Assembly (NCBI RefSeq): GCF_018861125.1
Contig: NZ_JAHKQN010000013.1
Coordinates: 389,464 to 453,463 of the forward strand
DNA length: 64,000 nucleotides
DNA from: Cellulophaga baltica
GTDB lineage: Bacteria > Bacteroidota > Bacteroidia > Flavobacteriales > Flavobacteriaceae
Direction: 5' to 3'
This document shows positions 28,634 through 35,838 of the stretch, one piece after another (positions within the stretch are counted from its first letter, which is position 1; every line of letters begins with the position of its first letter). Below the pieces are notes generated by a model. The model was not told where the DNA came from. It worked only from the letters and a program-made list of their open reading frames with translations, and ran no database searches. The position numbers and the translations under genes were made by a program.

Positions 28634-28740
28634 CACAAAAAAAGCCCAGTGTTTTCACTGGGCTTTCCCTAAATAACCAACCAAACTTTAAATTATGAAA
28701 AACCAATACTTAAAGTTATAAGGGAACCACCCCTTATTTG
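28634..28740 (-). ncRNA. Candidate small RNA A (hairpin, GGTTGGTT motif, terminator)
   Basis: In a gap of more than 400 bases with no gene, the minus strand holds a -7-like motif TAACTTTG (28745-28752) and then three stems in about 105 bases. They are a 7-bp hairpin at the predicted 5' end (28731-28737 with 28718-28724), an adjoining 8-bp stem (28710-28717 with 28684-28691), and a perfect 11-bp terminator (28641-28651 with 28656-28666) followed by seven T. GGTTGGTT (28675-28682) stays unpaired between stem 2 and the terminator. A second element with the same order is at 54958-55100. Alternatives: an attenuated leader of the DUF3108 gene, or on the plus strand a leader-like sequence ending in an 8-codon frame at 28695-28721. 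I see nothing else recognisable in the rest of the gap 28499-28916. Confidence 0.6.
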
Positions 28741-28744
28741 ACCT

Positions 28745-28752
28745 CAAAGTTA
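28745..28752 (-). promoter_or_regulatory. -7-like promoter motif of candidate small RNA A
   Basis: TAACTTTG on the minus strand matches TAnnTTTG. A TTTC in place of the ideal TTTG lies 18 bases upstream. The expected start falls at about 28738-28740, exactly where the first hairpin begins. Confidence 0.5.
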
Positions 28753-28916
28753 ATACAAAGGATTTGTTTAGAAATTAGTTTTAACGGACTTTAACTATAC
28801 TCTTAACAGTATTTTATAGTTGTATCTTTAAAATTAATAAATGCTTAAGAAAATTAAGTTTTTTCAAACACAAATAAGACTTAAAAAGTCCTAATAATAA
28901 AATCTCAAAACAAATA

Positions 28917-31175
28917 TTAAAACCAATAACCTACACTAAAAAAGATATTATTACTATCACGCTCTGGAGACCATGTGTAAATGACTTGAACAGGACCAAT
29001 AAAAGATTCCCAACCACAACCTACACCATAACCTGAATATGTTGGTAATGTGAACCACTCTCCCGTTCTATAAAGATCATCATCAACATTTGCGAAATTT
29101 AAAGACATTAACAAATGTGCTTTGTTTGATACCTCATAATCAAAACTAGCATATGATTTAATATAACTATTGCCCGGTATATTTATAAAATCATATCCTA
29201 AAAAAGGAATAAAATTATTTATTTGTCTTGCGCCAAAACCACCCAACATAAAGTCAAAAGATGTAACCGGCGAAGTACCTAACTTAAAACCTCCTTCAGT
29301 TTCTATATTTAATGATAAATTTTTCATTATTGGAAAAGCAACACCTACCTTACCTTGAGTTATTGAAAAATCTTTAAAATTATTATTAAAATCTGAAGAC
29401 GCAATATAGTAATGTATATCACCCTCTATATACAAGCCTTTAGTGGGAAAATATTTATCATCATAAGTATCTAGTAACACCTGAGCGAATCCATTAAAAA
29501 AGTTACTTTTCTCAAAATATGTTTTACCATCTTCTGTATTTGTTTCTATAGTTTCATCTTCATTGTCACTTAATGTATCTGTGCTATACTTTAAAAATTT
29601 GTGTTCAGCCCCTATAGTAAAAGCAAATTCCTCTTTTAAAACGGTTTGCAAATAAAATTGATTTGTTACATCTGTAATATCAATATCAATCTCATTAATA
29701 GTTGGTGCCTCTGGTATGTCATAATTAGATTCTAAAACAGAATAAGGCACATCATAACTAAAGTCAACATAACTAGAATTAAAGCCTATACTCCAATAGG
29801 TACCTTTATCAATATAATACTCTAAATTGTACCTAATATTATCACCCAAAATCAAATCAAAAGACCCTACATCATCATCAAAAAACACATTCTTTTTTGT
29901 TAGATTTAATATTGCAGCACTTTTTAAAAAGTTATCATAGTGTAAACCAGCTTTCAAAAAAGTTTTTGTCGAATTTTCTCTTAATTTTATATCAAGATTA
30001 GTTTTATCTTCTTCAGAATTCAAATAATATCTAATAGTTTTGAAATTACCTGTAGCTGATAAATTACTAATTCCTTGTGATAATTTTTCAAATGTGATTT
30101 CATCATCAGGTGACACCCTCAATTTTCCTTTTACATAACCTCTTGAATAATTATCACTCCCCTCAATTATTAGATCATTTATAATTAAATTTTCTACTTC
30201 TTTAATATTCTTTTTTGGTCTAATGTCTGCATTTTGCTTTTTGGCTAATTCTAGTAATGCAGCAATTTTTTTACGTGCTGCAACTTCTCCTTTGTCAATT
30301 ATTTCATCGGTCAACCCAAAATCTATCACAGAATATTTTTCCATATCTGGCTTAATATAAATATCTGTTTTCTTAGACTTTTCTACCATATCAGCCACGG
30401 TACGATAGTTATTTATCTGTAGTAAAATTTCAGTTGCAGAAGAAAGTGTTTCTCTATTTGACAACCCATGCTGAACATCAACACCAATAATCACATCTGC
30501 ACCCATTTTTTTTACGCCATCTACAGGGTAATTATTTACAACACCACCATCAATTAGAACATTACCATCTATTTCAGTAGGCTCAAAAAGAGAAGGAAAT
30601 GTACCGCTAGCCATAATAGCTTCAGGCAAATACCCCTTATCTAAAACAACCGGATCACCTGTTTCAACATTGGTAGCAACGCAAAAGAAAGGTATTGGCA
30701 ACTCATTAAAATCATTTATATCTTTAACATGATACAAAAATTTCACTAAAATATTATACACACTTTGCCCTCTTGAAATTGCAGAAGGGAATGAGACTTT
30801 GAACTTATTAAATGGAAGTGTAAGCGCGTATCGCTCAGAATCTTCTTTCTCATAAAACGTTTTTGCATTACGCGGTAGTTCGTCTTGAATAAGTTTATTA
30901 AAATCCGTAACTTTAAATATAGAGTCTAACTGATGTGCAGAATAACCCGCAGCATATAATGCACCAACTATGGCACCCATGCTTGTACCCCCAATATAAT
31001 CAATTTTAATACCCGCTTCTTCAATTACTTTTAAAGCTCCTATATGCGCAAAACCTTTAGCTCCACCACCACTTAACACTAAACCAACTTTAAGGTCTTC
31101 GTTTTTTTTAAGTTCTTGAGCTTGAACTAAGAAAAAAGGAAAAAGTACTATTAAAAAATAAAGTTTTTTACACAT
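28917..31175 (-). CDS. Patatin-like phospholipase fused to an outer-membrane barrel (type Vd-like)
   Basis: A 752-residue exported protein: signal peptide to about residue 20 (LVQAQ), a patatin domain (about 30-310), one POTRA-like region (about 325-400) and a C-terminal Omp85/BamA-like barrel ending IFFSVGYWF. The lipase site is intact: oxyanion loop GGGAKG (36-41), nucleophile S65 in GTSMG, and D209 in IDGG. The order and length match the type Vd secretion family (PlpD, FplA), where the barrel carries the phospholipase to the surface. In Bacteroidota, whether the patatin is released or kept is unknown. It lies 14 bases after uvrC on the same strand and is probably co-transcribed with it. 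Confidence 0.93.
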   Translation of the reverse strand: MCKKLYFLIVLFPFFLVQAQELKKNEDLKVGLVLSGGGAKGFAHIGALKVIEEAGIKIDYIGGTSMGAIVGALYAAGYSAHQLDSIFKVTDFNKLIQDELPRNAKTFYEKEDSERYALTLPFNKFKVSFPSAISRGQSVYNILVKFLYHVKDINDFNELPIPFFCVATNVETGDPVVLDKGYLPEAIMASGTFPSLFEPTEIDGNVLIDGGVVNNYPVDGVKKMGADVIIGVDVQHGLSNRETLSSATEILLQINNYRTVADMVEKSKKTDIYIKPDMEKYSVIDFGLTDEIIDKGEVAARKKIAALLELAKKQNADIRPKKNIKEVENLIINDLIIEGSDNYSRGYVKGKLRVSPDDEITFEKLSQGISNLSATGNFKTIRYYLNSEEDKTNLDIKLRENSTKTFLKAGLHYDNFLKSAAILNLTKKNVFFDDDVGSFDLILGDNIRYNLEYYIDKGTYWSIGFNSSYVDFSYDVPYSVLESNYDIPEAPTINEIDIDITDVTNQFYLQTVLKEEFAFTIGAEHKFLKYSTDTLSDNEDETIETNTEDGKTYFEKSNFFNGFAQVLLDTYDDKYFPTKGLYIEGDIHYYIASSDFNNNFKDFSITQGKVGVAFPIMKNLSLNIETEGGFKLGTSPVTSFDFMLGGFGARQINNFIPFLGYDFINIPGNSYIKSYASFDYEVSNKAHLLMSLNFANVDDDLYRTGEWFTLPTYSGYGVGCGWESFIGPVQVIYTWSPERDSNNIFFSVGYWF

Positions 31176-31189
31176 TAAAATTTGACTTA

Positions 31190-32977
31190 CTAATGAAACG
31201 TTTCATATATTTTTTTTGCTCTCGACATACCTATTGTAGATGCTAAATTTTCTAAAGATTCATTTTTAATTCTTTTGACAGATTTAAACTTTTTCAATAA
31301 TTCTTCTATTGTTTTTTGACCAATACCCTCAATATTTTCCAACTCAGAATTGATAGCTCCAATACTTCTCTTTTGTCTATGAAAAGTAATCCCAAAGCGA
31401 TGTGCTTCGTTTCTTAATTGTTGAATAATTTTTAATGTTTCTGATTTCTTATCTAAATATAATGGAATTGAATCACCTGGGAAATAAATCTCCTCTAAAC
31501 GTTTCGCAATTCCGATAATAGCAATTTTTCCACGCAAACCCAAAACATCTAAACTTTTTAATGCTGAAGACAATTGACCCTTTCCACCATCAATCACAAT
31601 AAGTTGTGGTAATGGTTGCTCTTCTTCTAACAGTCTTTTATATCTTCTAAAAACCACCTCTTGCATAGACGCAAAATCATCAGGACCTACAACTGTTTTT
31701 ATATTATAATGCCTATAATCCTTTTTTGATGGTTTTCCATTTTTAAAAACAACACAAGCTGCTACTGGGTTTGTACCTTGTATATTTGAATTATCAAAGC
31801 ACTCAATATGCGTAGGCTCTTCAGACAAATGAAGATCTTTTTTCATTTGCCCCATAAGTCTTTTTGTGTGCCTATCAGGATCAATTATTTTGATTTGATT
31901 AAAACGCTCTTGCCTAAATAATTTTGCATTACGCTCAGAAAGCTCTAAAATTCGTTTTTTATCTCCTAACTTAGGTATTGTAATTTTAACTTCTGCAGCT
32001 ACATCTACTTTAAAAGGAACAAATATTTCTCGTGATAATGATTTAAATCTTTGGCGTATTTCCACTATTGCTAAAGCCAATAATTCCTCATCAGTTTCAT
32101 CTAATTTCTTTTTTAATTCTAAGGTATGCGACCTTATAATTGACCCGTGAGATAATTGCAGAAAATTTACATACGCAAAAGCATCATCAGAAATAATTGA
32201 GAAAACATCAACATTATTAATTCTAGGATTTACAATTGTAGTCTTCACTTGATAGTTTTCTAAAACATCAAGCTTTTCTTTGATATCTTGAGCTTCTTCA
32301 AATTTCATATCTGAAGCCAACACTGTCATTTGTTTTTTAAAATATTGTATTGATGATTTGAAATTACCCTTTAAAATCTCTCGAATTTCACTAATCTGCC
32401 TTTGATATTCTTCTAAAGATTGATAATCTTCACAAGGGCCTTTACAATTTTTTAAATGATACTCTAAACAAACTTTAAACTTGCCTTCATCAATTTTTTC
32501 TTGTGACAAATCATAGTTACAAGTACGAAGCGGGTAAACACTTTTAATTAAATCTAAAAGTGTACGAACCGTTTTCATATTCGTATAAGGACCAAAATAT
32601 TCTGATCCGTCTTTTATAAGTTTACGGGTATAAAAGACACGTGAAAAACGTTCTTTTTTAATGCAAATCCACGGATATGATTTATCATCTTTTAATAAAA
32701 CATTATACCTTGGCTTGTATTTTTTTATAAGATTATTTTCAAGCAACAAAGCATCAGATTCCGTAGGAACATTAATATGCTTAACACTTTTAATTTTTTT
32801 TACAAGAACACGGGTTTTACCAACTTCATGATTTTTAGTAAAATACGAAGTAACTCTTTTTTTTAAATTTTTTGCTTTACCTACATAAAGTATTTTTTCA
32901 TCAATGTCGAAAAATTGATAAACTCCAGGTGTTTCTGGTAACGTACTAAGCTGTAATTGTAATGAAGGTTCTTGCAT
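31190..32977 (-). CDS. uvrC: Excinuclease ABC subunit C
   Basis: Makes both incisions around bulky lesions in nucleotide excision repair together with UvrA and UvrB. The 595 residues carry the GIY-YIG nuclease domain at the N terminus (PGVYQFFD, ILYVGKAKNLKKRV), a cysteine-containing linker, the UVR UvrB-contact motif (about 205-240), the RNase-H-like second nuclease (ECFDNSN, VIDGGKGQL), and a C-terminal helix-hairpin-helix (IEGIGQKTIEELL). It is complete. It heads a two-gene operon with the patatin gene. Confidence 0.98.
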   Translation of the reverse strand: MQEPSLQLQLSTLPETPGVYQFFDIDEKILYVGKAKNLKKRVTSYFTKNHEVGKTRVLVKKIKSVKHINVPTESDALLLENNLIKKYKPRYNVLLKDDKSYPWICIKKERFSRVFYTRKLIKDGSEYFGPYTNMKTVRTLLDLIKSVYPLRTCNYDLSQEKIDEGKFKVCLEYHLKNCKGPCEDYQSLEEYQRQISEIREILKGNFKSSIQYFKKQMTVLASDMKFEEAQDIKEKLDVLENYQVKTTIVNPRINNVDVFSIISDDAFAYVNFLQLSHGSIIRSHTLELKKKLDETDEELLALAIVEIRQRFKSLSREIFVPFKVDVAAEVKITIPKLGDKKRILELSERNAKLFRQERFNQIKIIDPDRHTKRLMGQMKKDLHLSEEPTHIECFDNSNIQGTNPVAACVVFKNGKPSKKDYRHYNIKTVVGPDDFASMQEVVFRRYKRLLEEEQPLPQLIVIDGGKGQLSSALKSLDVLGLRGKIAIIGIAKRLEEIYFPGDSIPLYLDKKSETLKIIQQLRNEAHRFGITFHRQKRSIGAINSELENIEGIGQKTIEELLKKFKSVKRIKNESLENLASTIGMSRAKKIYETFH

Positions 32978-33115
32978 TAAATTATCTATGAATCATCAAA
33001 AAAAATAAATACGGTTAAAATACTGTCTTTTTACAAAACACTATAATTTTTCACAAATATTAACGCTTAATTGACTTAATTAATAACAACAAACAAAATC
33101 AACACCAAACAACAC

Positions 33116-33143
33116 TCACAAATTGTGAAGGTGAAATTTGTGA
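33116..33143. repeat. 9-bp inverted repeat with 10-base spacer
   Basis: TCACAAATT (33116-33124) is matched by AATTTGTGA (33135-33143). It is not followed by a clear T run on either strand, so an operator-like or structural role is as likely as termination. Confidence 0.5.
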
Positions 33144-33176
33144 ATTTTATTTTTAAACACACATAAATTTAAGTAA

Positions 33177-33205
33177 TTACTAATTTTAAGCTTTAAAATT
33201 AGTAA
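33177..33205. repeat. 13-bp perfect inverted repeat with 3-base spacer
   Basis: Arms 33177-33189 and 33193-33205 pair perfectly around GCT. This is the longest perfect palindrome I noticed outside terminators. It is almost pure A/T, so some chance contribution is possible; it could form a cruciform or bind a dimeric regulator. Confidence 0.5.
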
Positions 33206-33398
33206 ATTTTCATCATTAAAAAATTATTCAACAACCAAATATAAACTATTGATTTACAGAAATTTATATACACAGTAAACAAATCACCAAGAATCACCTG
33301 ATTAAAAATTATGCATTTCATCGATAAAATATGACAATAAACGACTTGTACTGATTTTTTATTTACATTTATAATCGAAAACATTTAACATAAACATT

Positions 33399-33485
33399 AT
33401 GGAAAACTACATCATAACTTTAGGAGCATATCTAACATCAATGTTATTGTTTAAAATATATGTTACAGTTACTACAAAAAAATAA
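33399..33485 (+). CDS. Possible 28-residue membrane peptide
   Basis: A short open frame (MENYIITLGAYLTSMLLFKI..., ending VTTKK) encodes one hydrophobic helix with a charged C-terminal tail, the usual look of a real small membrane protein with N-out/C-in orientation. It ends 25 bases before the ATG of the cyclo-ligase gene and could share its transcript. I do not recognise it. Its short length means it could be accidental; conservation in relatives would decide. Confidence 0.4.
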   Translation: MENYIITLGAYLTSMLLFKIYVTVTTKK

Positions 33486-33510
33486 TTGTATTATTTAACT
33501 TAGGGTTTAT

Positions 33511-34071
33511 ATGAATAAAAAAGACCTAAGAATACATTATACCAAACGAAGAAAAATTCTATCATCAGATCAAATTTCAGATCTAAGTCTGGATATCTCC
33601 AACCAAATTTTACAATTACCTATATGGAATTTAAGTTATTACCATATATTCCTGAGTATTGTAGAAAAAAAAGAAGTTGACACCAATTACATACTTTCAA
33701 TACTACAGGGTAAAGACAAGAATGTCATTCTTTCTAAAATGATTAATCCACATGAGTTACAACACTTTCTATTAACAGATAGCACACTGATTAAAACAAA
33801 TAAATGGAATGTTCCTGAACCAGTAGAAGGTATTGAAATAGAAACAAAAAAAATTGAAGTTGTATTTATTCCACTTTTAGCTTTTGACCGCTCTGGAAAT
33901 AGAGTTGGTTACGGAAAAGGGTATTATGATAGGTTTTTAAATGCTTGTAATAATGATGTTATAAAAATAGGACTGTCTTTTTTTGAAGCTACTGATTGTA
34001 TTGATGATATTTTACCTACTGATATTCCATTAAACTATTGTGTTACACCAAAAGAAATTTATTCTTTTTGA
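33511..34071 (+). CDS. 5-formyltetrahydrofolate cyclo-ligase
   Basis: ATP-dependent enzyme that converts 5-formyltetrahydrofolate to 5,10-methenyltetrahydrofolate, returning a dead-end folate to one-carbon metabolism. The 186 residues fit the family (YgfA/Fau). Typical features are the basic N terminus (RIHYTKRRKIL), the folate-binding region in the middle, and the C-terminal ATP motif GNRVGYGKGYYDRFL. It is cytoplasmic. Its last 13 bases overlap the convergent lspA gene. Confidence 0.96.
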   Translation: MNKKDLRIHYTKRRKILSSDQISDLSLDISNQILQLPIWNLSYYHIFLSIVEKKEVDTNYILSILQGKDKNVILSKMINPHELQHFLLTDSTLIKTNKWNVPEPVEGIEIETKKIEVVFIPLLAFDRSGNRVGYGKGYYDRFLNACNNDVIKIGLSFFEATDCIDDILPTDIPLNYCVTPKEIYSF

Positions 34072-34703
34072 TGTTCATCTTCAGGTCTTGTAAAAGCTTT
34101 TTTATTAAAAACTAATAGAATACCAACACCCGTACTAATTGCCATATCTGCTATATTGAAAACAGGTTCAAAAAAGCTAAACGTTTTTCCTCCTAAAAAA
34201 GGAATCCAATCTGGCCAAACAGTATTTTCAATAAATGGAAAATGAAGCATATCTACAACTTTACCATGAAACATACTTCCATATGGCTGATCTGTAAATG
34301 CACTAGCTATAGCACCACCATAAGTACTTTCACTAAAAATTAAACCGTAAAAAACAGAGTCTAAAATATTCCCTAATGCACCGGCAAAAATTAAAGCAAC
34401 AGCAATTGAAAGTGTTTTTGGCAAGCCTTTAACCACTGTATCGTATAACCAATATCCAATACCTGCTACTGCAAACAAACGAAATACCGTAAGGATTAGT
34501 TTTCCTGATTCATCTGAAATTGGCAAAAAATCGCTCAACTTAGTCCCCCAAGCAGCTCCTGAGTTTTCAATAAAAACTAACTTAAACCAAGAAAAAACCT
34601 CAACAGTTTCATTATAAGTAAAATGAGTTTTTACATATATTTTGCTAACTTGATCAACTAGTAATATAATTGCTACTAGTAGTAACGATTTTTTTAAATT
34701 CAT
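34059..34703 (-). CDS. lspA: Lipoprotein signal peptidase (signal peptidase II)
   Basis: Inner-membrane aspartyl protease that removes the signal peptide from lipidated prolipoproteins, of which this window encodes several. Four hydrophobic segments are present. The catalytic pair is D115 (GNILDSVFYG) and D186 (FNIADMAIS), and the ENSGAAWG stretch (46-53) is the conserved first-loop motif. At 214 residues it is longer than the enterobacterial enzyme because of an extended periplasmic loop between the two aspartates, a form found in Bacteroidota. It lies 34 bases downstream of the DUF4097-like gene, in an ileS/dksA-like/lspA neighbourhood that is common in the phylum. Confidence 0.97.
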   Translation of the reverse strand: MNLKKSLLLVAIILLVDQVSKIYVKTHFTYNETVEVFSWFKLVFIENSGAAWGTKLSDFLPISDESGKLILTVFRLFAVAGIGYWLYDTVVKGLPKTLSIAVALIFAGALGNILDSVFYGLIFSESTYGGAIASAFTDQPYGSMFHGKVVDMLHFPFIENTVWPDWIPFLGGKTFSFFEPVFNIADMAISTGVGILLVFNKKAFTRPEDEHQKE

Positions 34704-34737
34704 GCTTTCTTAAATAACAGGCGTAAAAATAACCATA

Positions 34738-35355
34738 TTAATTGATTTTATGAATATAGATATTACCTGTTATTGTACTCAAATCATATTGCAGATTACT
34801 TACCGGTAATTTATCGGAGAAAATTTCTCCGTATTTAGCTATTGTATTAAATTTTCCTGACTTAGCGTGTACTTCAATTGTACCACTATGTGTTTTAACA
34901 AATGCTCTATTTTTTACAGCATTAAGTACGCAACGACCATCATTTAATGCTATATTTATATTTTTATACATACCCTTTGCCGTAACATTAGCATCAGTAC
35001 CGTAAATAGTCACATCTAAATTTTCAGGAACGGTAATTTTTAAAGCAATTGAAACCACTTTATGGGCACTCAATTTATCATTCGGAATTTCAAAATTCGC
35101 ATTAAAACTTGTTTCAACTAACAATGTTTTATCTTCTTCATGAATATTTAAAGAAAGATTATTACTGTATTCTCCAGCCATTTTAGCTTCAACAATAATT
35201 TTATTGCTTTTAGCTGTTTCAATTTTAACATCAAAACAATTATCAGCATTGACAAGTATTGAAGTTTCATTAGGATTTATTATTGTTTTTTGAACAATTT
35301 TTTGGGCATTTACAGACCATGTGAAAAAAAACAAAACAATAATAAAATATCTCAT
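34738..35355 (-). CDS. Exported DUF4097-like beta-helical protein
   Basis: A 205-residue protein with a Sec signal peptide (to about residue 17, WSVNAQ). The rest is a run of short beta strands ('NLDVTIYGTDANVTAKGMYKNI', 'VKTHSGTIEVHAKSGKFN') of the kind seen in DUF4097 and putative-adhesin GIN-type domains, which form beta-helix or jelly-roll folds. It is probably periplasmic or at the cell surface. Its place between a DksA-like gene and lspA is conserved-looking, but gives no function. Family assignment is approximate. Confidence 0.82.
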   Translation of the reverse strand: MRYFIIVLFFFTWSVNAQKIVQKTIINPNETSILVNADNCFDVKIETAKSNKIIVEAKMAGEYSNNLSLNIHEEDKTLLVETSFNANFEIPNDKLSAHKVVSIALKITVPENLDVTIYGTDANVTAKGMYKNINIALNDGRCVLNAVKNRAFVKTHSGTIEVHAKSGKFNTIAKYGEIFSDKLPVSNLQYDLSTITGNIYIHKIN

Positions 35356-35371
35356 ATTATAAAATATAAGT

Positions 35372-35432
35372 AAAAAAAAATAAAGACCTATAGCTATACA
35401 ACCCTACGGTATTTGTATCTCAAATAGGTCTT
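35372..35432 (-). terminator. Intrinsic terminator downstream of the DksA-like gene
   Basis: A 9-bp stem (35383-35391 with 35424-35432) with a 32-base loop is followed on the minus strand by nine T. The long loop makes it weaker than the others. Confidence 0.55.
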
Positions 35433-35452
35433 AAATAATTTAGAAAAATATA

Positions 35453-35833
35453 TTACTGCATATTCTTAGCCTCAATACTAAGTGTTGCATGCGGTACTAA
35501 TTTTAAACGTTCTTTATTTATAAGTTTACCAGTAACTCTACAAATACCATAAGTTTTGTTTTCAATACGAAGCATTGCATTTTTCAAATCACGAATAAAT
35601 TTTTCTTGACGAATAGCTAATTGTGTATTTGCTTCTTTACTCATCGTAGCCGAACCTTCTTCAAAAGCTTTAAATGTCGGCGATGTATCATCGGTACCAT
35701 TATTACCATCATTCATGTAAGAACTTTTTAAAAGCTCTAAATGACTCTTTGCTTTTTCAATCTTATCTGAAATAAGCACTTTAAATTCTGCTAAATCTTT
35801 ATCAGAGTATCTAATTTTTAAATCTTCAACCAT
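35453..35833 (-). CDS. TraR/DksA family protein lacking the zinc cysteines
   Basis: A 126-residue relative of DksA, which binds RNA polymerase and works with ppGpp. It has the coiled-coil N-terminal half (about 10-90) and the C-terminal globular knob with GICRVTGKLINKERLKLVPHATLSIEAK. Of the four zinc cysteines of DksA only one remains (in GICRV); the others are replaced by Thr, His and Leu/Ser-type residues. Bacteroidota homologues commonly show this cysteine-poor form, so it is likely functional without zinc. It follows ileS after 5 bases, implying co-expression. Confidence 0.93.
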   Translation of the reverse strand: MVEDLKIRYSDKDLAEFKVLISDKIEKAKSHLELLKSSYMNDGNNGTDDTSPTFKAFEEGSATMSKEANTQLAIRQEKFIRDLKNAMLRIENKTYGICRVTGKLINKERLKLVPHATLSIEAKNMQ

Positions 35834-35838
35834 AGTTT

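Larger units (their letters stand above)
32978..33398. other. Non-coding gap with two strong inverted repeats
   Basis: An A+T-rich gap between divergent uvrC and the short open frame at 33399. It contains two perfect inverted repeats (33116-33143 and 33177-33205) listed separately. The only longer open frame, on the minus strand from 33384, looks random. I found no convincing TAnnTTTG for uvrC. Confidence 0.6.

Noticed and set aside
33199-33384. A 61-residue minus-strand frame in the uvrC / cyclo-ligase gap
   Set aside because: Composition looks random for A+T-rich DNA, it overlaps one of the inverted repeats and has no recognisable features.
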